DNA of 9,110 nucleotides from Chloroflexota bacterium (GTDB lineage Bacteria; Chloroflexota; Dehalococcoidia; Lucifugimonadales; Australimonadaceae). The notes beneath the pieces are model-generated. The model saw nothing but the letters and a program-made list of their open reading frames with translations, did no database searches and was not told the DNA's origin. Both the position numbers and the translations under genes were made by a program. Of the stretch, positions 1 through 6,696 are shown one piece after another. Every line of letters begins with the position of its first letter. The first letter of the stretch is position 1. The stretch is taken from contig JAQBVZ010000017.1 in NCBI GenBank assembly GCA_027625205.1, forward strand, positions 1 through 9,110. The letters run 5' to 3'.

Positions 1-88
1 CGCTGCCCTTATAGCAGTTAATCGCGCCAGCCGTACAACCGTTTCCGCTAAGTGATGGTTGCAAACGCCTTTTTGACTTCAACTCCAT
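1..88 (-). CDS. Possible partial reading frame at the left edge
   Basis: A minus-strand frame with ATG at 86-88 stays open for 29 codons to the window edge. It lies about 16 bases downstream of the predicted start of the leftward promoter. No Shine-Dalgarno sequence precedes the ATG. The segment AGAINCYKG (residues 20-28) vaguely resembles the 'GxINWYR' stretch of epoxide hydrolase-like alpha/beta hydrolases, but an in-frame stop about 36 bases upstream leaves no room for the N-terminal part of such an enzyme. It may be chance, a small new gene, or a remnant. An open frame this short is common by chance. Confidence 0.15.
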   Translation of the reverse strand, partial: MELKSKRRLQPSLSGNGCTAGAINCYKGS

Positions 89-106
89 ACCGGAGCGAAG
101 CAACCA
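56..106 (-). other. Stem-loop at predicted 5' end of leftward transcript
   Basis: TGGTTGC (56-62) pairs with GCAACCA (100-106). Inside it, TTC (78-80) pairs with GAA (97-99) and CTCC (83-86) pairs with GGAG (92-95) around a five-base loop. The right-hand base lies where the leftward promoter predicts its start site, so the transcript would begin with this fold. It could be a leader structure or the start of a small RNA; I cannot match it to a known family. Confidence 0.3.
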
Positions 107-110
107 ACAT

Positions 111-140
111 AGTATAGGGAAGTCCTATTGTGAGTGTCAA
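111..140 (-). promoter_or_regulatory. Sigma70-like promoter reading left
   Basis: On the minus strand there is a perfect -35 hexamer TTGACA (plus positions 135-140), an 18-base spacer, and a -10 hexamer TATACT (111-116, five of six consensus). Transcription would start near 103-105 and run off the left edge. The match is strong for a housekeeping promoter, but no clear gene is visible downstream in the 100 bases available. Confidence 0.45.
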
Positions 141-268
141 GGATGGCCGTGTCTGGCCACTACGAGGAATTTACCGCATGGTGACGCCATAGAAACAAGG
201 AGCGCGGTCCAATGGCAAGGTAGTAGTACAACTCAACGCCCCCCACCATGCGGTGGCGGTCAGTCTCC

Positions 269-297
269 TAGACATGCGGACAGCCCTTGGCGATAAT
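269..297 (+). promoter_or_regulatory. Promoter for the amidohydrolase gene
   Basis: A TAGACA -35 (269-274, five of six consensus), a 17-base spacer and a GATAAT -10 (292-297, five of six) predict a start near 304, about 37 bases upstream of the ATG at 341. This gives a short leader containing the ribosome binding site. It also argues against the upstream TTG at 287 as the start codon, since that would lie before the transcript begins. Confidence 0.45.
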
Positions 298-340
298 GCC
301 CGCGGCAGGTCAGACCACCCACATTTTAGAGGTGCCCTCC

Positions 341-1333
341 ATGATTATTGACGTTCACACCCATATAGTTCCGGAAGAGTTCCCGCCTGTCGGCAGCAGG
401 GCGTCAGGGAACCAGTGGCCCTACATGAACCACACTGAACCGGGATCTGCCAACGTCATGATTGGAGGGCGCAACTTCCGCACGGTGGTGAACCGGTGCT
501 GGGATGTGGACCGCCGCGTCAAAGAGATGCCAGCGGAGGGCATAGACCGGCAGGTCCTTTCACCCATGCCAGAGTTGCTTGCCTACCAGTTGCCTGTCGA
601 GGACGGCCGCGACATGGGCCGTTACCTGAGCGAGGTCATTGCCCGGATGATGGACCAGGCGCCTGATCATTTTTACGGCCTGGGCGCTGTACCCATGCAG
701 GACGCAGCGCTGGCCACGAAAGAACTCTCCTATATAAAGGAGCTTGGGTTGCAGGGCGTTGAGATTATGACCAACATCAACGGGAAGAACCTTGGAGATG
801 ATGAGTTCCGGCCCTTTTTAAAGGAGGCTGAGTCCTTGGGTCTCTCCATACTGGTCCACGGGCAGCGCCCCACCTTTAGTGACCGTTTTGTTGGGCCTGG
901 GCTTTTGGAAAACGCCATTGGGTTCCCCATTGAGAACGCACTGGCCATAGCGTCTGTCATTACGGGGAAGGTCCTGGAGGACTGCCCCAATCTCCGCATG
1001 TGCTTTAGTCACGGCGGCGGCGTTTTCGCTCAGCTCCTGGCCCGGATGGAGAACTCGTGGAACAAGATGAAGCCCATGAAAGACCACCTCCCCAAGCCGC
1101 CTTCCGAGTACGCCAAGATGGTGTACTACGACGATATTTTCTTTAACATGACTGCCTTGCGATTCTTGATTGACACTGTGGGCATCAGTCAGGTGGTGGT
1201 GGGGTCAGACTACCCCTTCATGTTCAGAGACCCCAAACCGCAAGAGGAGTTCGATGCACTGAACTTAACCGCAGAAGAGCGCGAAGCAATTAGTTCGGCC
1301 AACTGCCTGCGTTTCCTTGGAATCGCTACGTAG
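341..1333 (+). CDS. ACMSD-like amidohydrolase (Amidohydro_2 family)
   Basis: This 330-residue protein is a TIM-barrel metal-dependent hydrolase or decarboxylase of the family of 2-amino-3-carboxymuconate-6-semialdehyde decarboxylase (ACMSD), which acts on carboxylated aromatic or muconate intermediates in the cytosol. Visible metal and catalytic signatures, in family order, are HxH (H6, H8) right after strand 1, H173 in LVHGQ, H224 in FSHGGG and D290 in VGSDYPF. R47 and R235 align by eye with ACMSD substrate-carboxylate arginines. WDVDRRVKEM (54-63) and GLGAVPMQ (113-120) are further family hallmarks. The length is normal and nothing looks broken. I chose the ATG at 341 because AGAGGTG (328-334) precedes it at six bases and family members begin MIIDVHTH; an in-frame TTG at 287 and ATG at 296 are less likely. 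It sits alone upstream of the oxidase operon with its own promoter. The substrate is unknown; gamma-resorcylate or related decarboxylase activity is possible. Confidence 0.88.
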   Translation: MIIDVHTHIVPEEFPPVGSRASGNQWPYMNHTEPGSANVMIGGRNFRTVVNRCWDVDRRVKEMPAEGIDRQVLSPMPELLAYQLPVEDGRDMGRYLSEVIARMMDQAPDHFYGLGAVPMQDAALATKELSYIKELGLQGVEIMTNINGKNLGDDEFRPFLKEAESLGLSILVHGQRPTFSDRFVGPGLLENAIGFPIENALAIASVITGKVLEDCPNLRMCFSHGGGVFAQLLARMENSWNKMKPMKDHLPKPPSEYAKMVYYDDIFFNMTALRFLIDTVGISQVVVGSDYPFMFRDPKPQEEFDALNLTAEEREAISSANCLRFLGIAT

Positions 1334-1402
1334 GGACTACAGAACAGCGGTTTCCTGTCCTTACCGAGTCTTTAACCTGTCAGTGACGGCACCCGCACTA
1401 CC

Positions 1403-1430
1403 TTGACGCTAGTAACCGGTATGTGATAAT
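1403..1430 (+). promoter_or_regulatory. Promoter for the cytochrome oxidase operon
   Basis: TTGACG (1403-1408, five of six -35 consensus) and GATAAT (1425-1430, five of six -10 consensus) are separated by 16 bases. A TG one base upstream of the -10 (1422-1423) makes an extended -10. The predicted start near 1437 lies upstream of both candidate coxB start codons. No clear operator is visible, and no strong terminator for the preceding gene separates them, so read-through from the amidohydrolase is also possible. Confidence 0.45.
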
Positions 1431-1504
1431 CGTAACAATCGTTTTAGAGAATACAAGTCACCGTGGGCCTTTCTCCATCGACGGGCCGCAAAGTGCAGCG
1501 CAAC

Positions 1505-2590
1505 ATGACACACCGTAAATTTCTTCGCTGGCCCGTGATGGCAGGCCTCTTGCTCCTCTTGGCAGCAGCGCTTTCAGCCTGCACCAACCCACAGACAACG
1601 TTCTCTCCCAAGTCCGATACCGCCCAGAGTATCCAGACCCTATACCTTCTGGTCATTGTCATGGCTTCTATCGTCATGGTCGGTGTCTTTGGTGTCTTGG
1701 GATTCGCGCTTTTTCGCTTCCGGGACCGCCCTGGCAGGGTGGCCTCCCAGACACACGGGAATACCAAACTGGAAATCATTTGGACGCTACTTCCAGTGGC
1801 AATTCTGGTTATTATTGGAGCGCCCGCCCTCATCGCGGTGGCCGGAAGTGCGAAGGCGCCTGATGAGGACGCTCTCCACATTAACGTTGTAGGTCATCAG
1901 TGGTGGTTTGAGGTGCAGTATCCTGGGATGGGGCCGGAAGATCCCAATAATCCCGGTGAACGCCTCCCTCTTATCACTGCCAATGAGGTTCATCTTCCGA
2001 TAGGTAGGCAAATCTACGTGACGCTGGAGTCCGTGGATGTTATCCACAGCTTTTGGATACCACAACTCATTGGCAAGACGGACATGATTCCCGGCACGGT
2101 AAATGAGTTGCAGACCTTCACGCCCCAGGAAGTGGGCGCCTTTTACGGACAGTGCGCTGAATTCTGTGGTACGGCCCATGCGCAGATGCGGTTCAGGGCC
2201 GTGGTGGAGTCTCTGGGAGACTTCAATGAATGGGCTGAGGCCCTTCAGACTGCACCGGCAGACCCAGCCAGTGAATTGGCCGCTGCCGGGCAAACACTCT
2301 TCCTAGCCAAGGGGTGTGTGGCATGCCACACCATCTACGGTATGCCGGGGGCCGCAGGCAAGCTGGGCCCAGACCTGACCTTGCTGGGTGACCGCAGGAC
2401 AATAGGCGCAGGCATTGTGGACAACACAGATGAGAACCTTCAGCAGTGGATCAGAGACCTGCAACAGATGAAGCCTGGGACCTTGCACATGCCGAGCTTT
2501 GGCACGTTGCCGGTTGAGAACCCGCAGCACATGTCGGACGCTGAAATACGAGCCGTCAGCGCATTCTTGCGCGGAATGACTCTTGAATAG
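1505..2590 (+). CDS. coxB: Cytochrome c oxidase subunit II with fused cytochrome c (caa3 type)
   Basis: Subunit II takes electrons from the donor and passes them through CuA to subunit I, at the outer face of the membrane. The 361-residue protein begins with a lipoprotein-type signal whose lipobox LSAC puts the lipidated cysteine at C26. Two membrane hairpin helices follow (about 46-70 and 89-113), then the cupredoxin domain. CuA ligands are all present: H181, and C217, E219, C221, H225 and M228 in GQCAEFCGTAHAQM. A C-terminal cytochrome c domain carries the haem site CVACH (271-275) with M329 as the likely axial ligand, which defines the caa3 class. The start is uncertain. The ATG at 1505 gives the cleanest signal peptide, while an in-frame GTG at 1463 would add 14 residues; neither has a good ribosome binding site. 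It is the first gene of the coxB-coxA-coxC-subunit IV-ctaG operon. Confidence 0.93.
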   Translation: MTHRKFLRWPVMAGLLLLLAAALSACTNPQTTFSPKSDTAQSIQTLYLLVIVMASIVMVGVFGVLGFALFRFRDRPGRVASQTHGNTKLEIIWTLLPVAILVIIGAPALIAVAGSAKAPDEDALHINVVGHQWWFEVQYPGMGPEDPNNPGERLPLITANEVHLPIGRQIYVTLESVDVIHSFWIPQLIGKTDMIPGTVNELQTFTPQEVGAFYGQCAEFCGTAHAQMRFRAVVESLGDFNEWAEALQTAPADPASELAAAGQTLFLAKGCVACHTIYGMPGAAGKLGPDLTLLGDRRTIGAGIVDNTDENLQQWIRDLQQMKPGTLHMPSFGTLPVENPQHMSDAEIRAVSAFLRGMTLE

Positions 2591-2603
2591 ATCAAGACAC
2601 CAT

Positions 2604-2661
2604 CTTCCCGCTGTGGATAGCCTCAGATAAGCTAGGCAGCGGAAGCAAGCGCAGCGGCGCT
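2604..2661 (+). promoter_or_regulatory. Paired stem-loops between coxB and coxA
   Basis: CTTCCCGCTG (2604-2613) pairs with CAGCGGAAG (2637-2645) over nine base pairs with one bulged C. Inside it TAGC (2618-2621) pairs with GCTA (2631-2634). A second small hairpin, AGCGC-AGCG-GCGCT (2648-2661), follows directly. There is no U-run, so this is not a classic intrinsic terminator. It lies just before the coxA ribosome binding site (AGGA, 2671-2674). Differential mRNA stability or processing is an inference. Confidence 0.4.
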
Positions 2662-2681
2662 AAAGGGCACAGGACTTTGTA

Positions 2682-4541
2682 ATGGCAGCGTACACAGAAC
2701 TTCTAAAACGTCCCGTATCTCCAACCGGCGTGTGGAGCTGGCTGACCACCGTTGACCACAAGCGGATTGGGCTGCTGTATGGCGTGACTGCGCTGACCAT
2801 GTTCTTCATTGGTGGGATAGAGGCCGTCATCATGCGGCTCCAGCTCGCCAGTTCAGACCAAACGTTGGTGAGCCCAGAGGTCTACAACCAGCTGTTCACC
2901 ATGCACGGCACCACCATGATCTTCATGGTCATCATGCCCATGGGTGCAGCCTTCTTCAACTACCTGATTCCGCTCATGATAGGGGCGCGGGACGTGGCGT
3001 TTCCTCGCCTCAACGCCTTCAGTTTCTGGATGTTCCTTTTCGGGACGCTCCTTATGCATGCCAGCTTCCTGACCATGTCCGCCCCTGCGATGGGCTGGTT
3101 TGCGTATACACCACTCACTAGCCTTGAGTTCTCTCCAACCAGCGGCGTTGACTATTGGGTGTTGGGCCTGCAGGTACTGGGCATAGCATCTATGGCGGCG
3201 GCCTTTAATTTTGTGGTCACGATCATCAACTTGCGGGCGCCGGGGATGACGTTGATGCGCATGCCGGTGTTTGCGTGGATGACACTCATCATCTCCTTCT
3301 TGCTGATATTTGCCTTCCCGGTCATTACCATTGCGCTGACGTTACTTCAGTTTGACCGGTGGGTGGGCACCAACTTCTACAACACAGCAGCCGGTGCAGA
3401 CCCACTGCTCTGGCAGCATCTGTTCTGGGTGTTTGGTCACCCTGAGGTATACATCCTGATTCTTCCGGCCATGGGAATCGTTTCAGACGTCCTGCCCACG
3501 TTCACTCGCAAACCATTGTTCGGTTACCCGGCAGTGGTGTTCGCAGGCGTGACCATCGCGTTCATGGGCTTTGGCGTATGGAGCCACCACATGTTCACCA
3601 CGGGAATGGGAGCATGGGCCAACGGCGTATTTAGCTTTGCGACCATGCTCATTGCCCTTCCCACGGGCATCAAGGTGTTCAACTGGCTCGGAACGCTCTG
3701 GGGCGGCGCAATTCAATTCAACACGCCTCTACTCTTCTCCATTGGGTTCATCACCATGTTCACGCTGGGTGGGTTGAGTGGCGTCATGCACGCGATTGTC
3801 CCGGTGGACACGCAGCAGCAGGACACATACTTCATTGTGGCCCACTTCCATTACGTCCTGTTTGGCGGGAGCCTGTTTGGCCTGATGGCTGGCATTTACT
3901 ACTGGTTCCCCAAGATGACCGGACGGATGCTCAACGAGGGTCTTGGGAAGCTGAACTTCTGGCTTATGCTGATTGGCTTCAACATGACGTTCTTCCCCAT
4001 GCACATAGTGGGGGTTCTGGGAATGCCTCGCCGCATCTACACGTACGGGGCTGACCAGGGCTGGGACAACATGAACATGTTCATGACTATTGGCTCATTC
4101 GTCATTGTGGTGTCATTCCTGGTGTTCATGGTCAACGTTATCCGCTCTCTCCGCAGCGGTGAGCCAGCGGGCGACAACCCCTGGGGAGCGGCAACCCTTG
4201 AGTGGAGCATCAGTTCTCCGCCACCCCACTATAATTTCATTGAGATACCTACCATCACAAGCCGCTATCCCCTATGGGAGAAGGACCACTCTGTAGGAGC
4301 GGCGCAGGCCCACGGCCACGACGACGACAGTCACGCCGTCCACATGCCGGACCCGTCCTACTGGCCCTTGGTCTTATCTGCGGGCATCACCATGCTGGCG
4401 GGCGGACTCCTCATATGGAAATGGCACCAGATCCTGGGGTTCACTATAATTTCAGTATTTGGACTTCTGGCCCTATACGCAACGTACCGCTGGGCGTTTG
4501 AGCCCGTTAATGAACCCAACCATGAGGAGCCCCACCAATAA
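2682..4541 (+). CDS. coxA: Cytochrome c oxidase subunit I (caa3 type, A1 haem-copper oxidase)
   Basis: This is the catalytic subunit that reduces oxygen to water at the haem a3-CuB centre and pumps protons. Of its 619 residues, the first roughly 490 form the usual twelve-helix core. Haem a ligands are H75 and H390; haem a3 is bound by H388. CuB ligands are H253, H302 and H303, with Y257 placed for the His-Tyr crosslink. D104 (D-channel entry), E255 in GHPEVY, and T328 and K331 in PTGIKV (K-channel) mark an A1-type proton-pumping enzyme. After the canonical NPWGAATLEW segment (499-508) comes a His/Asp-rich loop (544-554) and two further hydrophobic helices (about 560-580 and 585-605), giving about 14 helices. 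ATG 2682 is preceded by AGGA at seven bases. It lies 91 bases after coxB and 33 bases before coxC. Confidence 0.96.
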   Translation: MAAYTELLKRPVSPTGVWSWLTTVDHKRIGLLYGVTALTMFFIGGIEAVIMRLQLASSDQTLVSPEVYNQLFTMHGTTMIFMVIMPMGAAFFNYLIPLMIGARDVAFPRLNAFSFWMFLFGTLLMHASFLTMSAPAMGWFAYTPLTSLEFSPTSGVDYWVLGLQVLGIASMAAAFNFVVTIINLRAPGMTLMRMPVFAWMTLIISFLLIFAFPVITIALTLLQFDRWVGTNFYNTAAGADPLLWQHLFWVFGHPEVYILILPAMGIVSDVLPTFTRKPLFGYPAVVFAGVTIAFMGFGVWSHHMFTTGMGAWANGVFSFATMLIALPTGIKVFNWLGTLWGGAIQFNTPLLFSIGFITMFTLGGLSGVMHAIVPVDTQQQDTYFIVAHFHYVLFGGSLFGLMAGIYYWFPKMTGRMLNEGLGKLNFWLMLIGFNMTFFPMHIVGVLGMPRRIYTYGADQGWDNMNMFMTIGSFVIVVSFLVFMVNVIRSLRSGEPAGDNPWGAATLEWSISSPPPHYNFIEIPTITSRYPLWEKDHSVGAAQAHGHDDDSHAVHMPDPSYWPLVLSAGITMLAGGLLIWKWHQILGFTIISVFGLLALYATYRWAFEPVNEPNHEEPHQ

Positions 4542-4563
4542 GAAGTGGGCAATCGTCAGCGTG

Positions 4564-4568
4564 AGGAG
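4564..4568 (+). promoter_or_regulatory. Ribosome binding site fixing a TTG start for coxC
   Basis: AGGAG lies six bases before the TTG at 4575. No ATG or GTG near the N-terminus offers a better start: the first internal ATG falls inside the first membrane helix. The sequence therefore supports TTG initiation. Confidence 0.6.
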
Positions 4569-4574
4569 TAAGGT

Positions 4575-5465
4575 TTGGCACACGTACAACCCATAGAGGA
4601 GCAGACCAGCACCGGCTTAAACAACCGGAAGCTGCTCATGTGGGCCTTTCTAGGCTCTGACTGCATGTTCTTTGGCGCGCTTATCTCCACCTTCCTGGTG
4701 TACCGCGGCCGAAGTGGTTCCAGCATCCTGGAACTCCAAGAGTCCCATGACGCTATCAAGGACGCCATTGGCATCTCCACAGGAGGGCTGAGCATAATCC
4801 TCATCCTGTTGGGGATTGTTGCCTTCGCCTTCACACTCATTGCTGTTCGGCGGGGCGTTGTAAAGCAAATCATTCCCGCAGTACTGGTACTGTTTGCCAT
4901 CGTGGTTATTTTCCAAAGCATCTGGATTGCGGGCCATCAGCCTGAATTCACCGCCCGCGAATGTACGGAGATGGGCGGGTTGGTCCTCCCCGGTGGTGAG
5001 TCCTGTGAACTCGTCATTGCTGAAAACCTTCTGGACATACCCCTCACGTCCCTAAGCACCTTTGTGCTGCTGATGAGCAGCCTGTCCATGGTCATGGCCC
5101 TGTCCGCTTTGGAGCGGAACAACCTTCCTGGATTCCGGACGTGGCTGACTGCCACGTCCATCCTGGGCGTAGTGTTCCTGGGCTTTCAGGTTTTTGAATT
5201 CAACGCCTTCCTGCAGGAGGGCCTTACTCCGCGGGAGAACCTGTTCGGCAGCACCTTCTACGTCCTCACGGGGTTCCACGGCGCCCACGTTACCTTGGGC
5301 GTACTGTGGCTATCTTCGCTCGTGGTTGCCTCGTTCAAGGGTAAAGTCACGCAGAAGACCGTTTTGGACGTAGAGATTGCCGGTTTATACTGGCACTTTG
5401 TGGACATTGTTTGGATAGTCATCTTTAGCGTCATCTATCTGATTGGCGCCTACGGAATAGGGTAA
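4575..5465 (+). CDS. coxC: Cytochrome c oxidase subunit III, with an internal insertion
   Basis: Subunit III stabilises the oxidase core and supports proton uptake. The C-terminal half is canonical: GFHGAHVTLG (233-242) and AGLYWHFVDIVWIVIF (269-284), with helices near 158-178, 192-212, 226-251 and 270-292. The first helix (about 21-43, WAFLGSDCMFFGALIS) is also typical. The protein is 296 residues, longer than the roughly 200 usual for bacterial caa3 subunit III. The excess lies between the first helix and the next canonical one: residues of about 55-152 hold two extra hydrophobic stretches (72-92 and 99-118) and a polar loop with C130 and C144. It starts at TTG 4575 behind a good AGGAG. Only 11 bases separate it from the next gene. 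Confidence 0.92.
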   Translation: MAHVQPIEEQTSTGLNNRKLLMWAFLGSDCMFFGALISTFLVYRGRSGSSILELQESHDAIKDAIGISTGGLSIILILLGIVAFAFTLIAVRRGVVKQIIPAVLVLFAIVVIFQSIWIAGHQPEFTARECTEMGGLVLPGGESCELVIAENLLDIPLTSLSTFVLLMSSLSMVMALSALERNNLPGFRTWLTATSILGVVFLGFQVFEFNAFLQEGLTPRENLFGSTFYVLTGFHGAHVTLGVLWLSSLVVASFKGKVTQKTVLDVEIAGLYWHFVDIVWIVIFSVIYLIGAYGIG

Positions 5466-5476
5466 AGGCACAGCAC

Positions 5477-5779
5477 ATGGAATCATCAAACATCCATGAG
5501 AAGACACATCCAGGGCCACGTCAGTACATAACGATAGCCGTCATACTGGTGATAATGACGGCTGTTGAGGTTGGCGTGTTCTTCTTGACCATCACTCCGG
5601 CCGCCATGACGGGGATTATCCTCTTCCTGGCTATGGGTAAGTTCGCCTTGGTGGTGGGCTACTACATGCAACTCCGCTATGATGACCGTCGGTTCCTCTA
5701 CATATTCGCTGCCGGCTTTGTCGTAGCCATAGCCATCATGATTGCCCTGATGGCCCTCTTCGACAACCTCACTCGCTAA
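5477..5779 (+). CDS. Cytochrome c oxidase subunit IV (prokaryotic COX4-like)
   Basis: This is a small accessory membrane subunit of bacterial haem-copper oxidases, possibly aiding CuB assembly or complex stability. The 100-residue protein has three predicted helices (about 17-38, 43-64 and 72-96). The family's second-helix signature is recognisable as GKFALVVGYYMQLRYD (54-69), with K55 kept. The usual MHL triplet reads MQL here, so the histidine is a glutamine at residue 65. ATG 5477 has AAGG eight bases upstream. Its position directly after coxC matches ctaF/coxD in other caa3 operons, which together with length and topology supports the assignment; I leave the symbol blank because naming varies. 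Confidence 0.85.
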   Translation: MESSNIHEKTHPGPRQYITIAVILVIMTAVEVGVFFLTITPAAMTGIILFLAMGKFALVVGYYMQLRYDDRRFLYIFAAGFVVAIAIMIALMALFDNLTR

Positions 5780-5814
5780 GTGGATCAAGCAGGGACCGGT
5801 GGCGGGGGTGGCGG

Positions 5815-6696
5815 ATGATTTTTCTACATGTGGGGACTGAGCACACCGTTGCGCCTCTGTGGGCGCATTGGACCGCTGACCCCAGTGCGCTCATAGGCAT
5901 TACCCTTGCAACCCTCCTGTACACACGGGGACTCCTGGTCAGCAGTGGCAGCCGACGACGGCTCCATCCCTGGTGGCGCCCTGCTCTCTTTTACACCGGC
6001 ATGGCCCTAGTGGCCCTGGCGCTTCTCAGCCCCTTGGACGCCCTCTCAGACGAACTGTTTGCCTTTCACATGGTGCAGCATCTCCTGCTCATCCTGGCGG
6101 TGCCGCCGCTCATACTTTTGAGCGCACCCATGATCCCCACGTTGCGAGGCGTCCCACGAAGGCTACGCAAATTGATTGTGGCACCCATCGCGCAAGACCC
6201 GGTGGTCCGCTGGCTGCTACGGACCGCCACATTGCCCCTGGTGGCGTGGCTGGTCTACGCCGCCTCTTTCTTTGGATGGCACACCCCTGGGCTCTATGAT
6301 GCGGCTCTGCGGAACGAGGCCATCCATATCTTTGAGCACCTGATGTTCAGCGCCACGGCATTCCTCTTCTGGTGGAACATCATTGACCCCATTCCAATGA
6401 AAGGGAACCTGCCATACCTGGGCAGAGTGCCCTACGTCTTTATCACGTCCGTGCCCAACTTCGTGTTGGGGGCGTTCCTGGTGTTCGCGACGTCGCCGTG
6501 GTACGAGTTCTACGAGTCACAGACGTCGCGGTTCAGCCTATCGCCTATCAACGACCAACAGCTGGGAGGCCTCATCATGTGGGTGCCGGGGGCGTTTGTC
6601 CTCCTCTTCACGATGCTAGGCGTGCTGGCGGTCATGGTGGTGAAGGAAGAGCGACACCAACGTGAGCTTGAGGTTTCGACAACTGCGCAGTCATAA
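5815..6696 (+). CDS. ctaG: Cytochrome c oxidase assembly factor CtaG (Caa3_CtaG family)
   Basis: This integral membrane protein belongs to the Bacillus-type CtaG family needed for caa3 oxidase formation, probably in CuB insertion. It is unrelated to the Cox11-type protein that shares the name. The 293-residue sequence has about seven hydrophobic helices. Conserved family stretches are FHMVQHLLLILAVPPLIL (84-101), GWHTPGLYDAAL (154-165), HIFEHLMFSATAFLFWW (171-187) and DQQLGGLIMWVPG (247-259). Histidines H85, H89, H156, H171 and H175 lie in or next to membrane segments and are candidate metal ligands. ATG 5815 follows a G-rich stretch including GGTGG. It begins 35 bases after subunit IV and closes the operon, ending right at the hairpin that separates it from the convergent group. 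Confidence 0.9.
   Translation: MIFLHVGTEHTVAPLWAHWTADPSALIGITLATLLYTRGLLVSSGSRRRLHPWWRPALFYTGMALVALALLSPLDALSDELFAFHMVQHLLLILAVPPLILLSAPMIPTLRGVPRRLRKLIVAPIAQDPVVRWLLRTATLPLVAWLVYAASFFGWHTPGLYDAALRNEAIHIFEHLMFSATAFLFWWNIIDPIPMKGNLPYLGRVPYVFITSVPNFVLGAFLVFATSPWYEFYESQTSRFSLSPINDQQLGGLIMWVPGAFVLLFTMLGVLAVMVVKEERHQRELEVSTTAQS

Larger units (their letters stand above)
1..340. other. Gene-poor left edge
   Basis: I see no confident complete gene in this stretch. It contains a leftward promoter-like sequence (111-140), a foldable segment (56-106), a short minus-strand reading frame open to the window edge (1-88), and a rightward promoter-like sequence (269-297) serving the amidohydrolase. The rest shows no tRNA fold, repeat array or recognisable coding signal. 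It is probably a divergent intergenic region, possibly with decayed coding sequence. Confidence 0.5.

Noticed and set aside
243..256. CCACC-ATGC-GGTGG mini-hairpin
   Set aside because: A five-pair stem alone is expected by chance in GC-rich sequence, and it sits just upstream of the better-supported promoter without a clear role.
287..340. Upstream extension of the amidohydrolase from TTG 287 or ATG 296
   Set aside because: The predicted transcript starts near 304, a good ribosome binding site sits before ATG 341, and the family begins with the MIIDVHTH strand, so the extra 18 or 15 residues are unlikely to be translated.
1334..1380. Possible terminator after the amidohydrolase
   Set aside because: Only a four-base stem (ACAG/CTGT) can be drawn, with no U-run. 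It is too weak to call.
1444..2530. Minus-strand open frames opposite coxB
   Set aside because: They lie opposite a gene with complete family motifs and show no recognisable domains; they are shadows of its codon pattern. The same holds for frames opposite coxA, coxC, subunit IV and the MFS and LLM genes.
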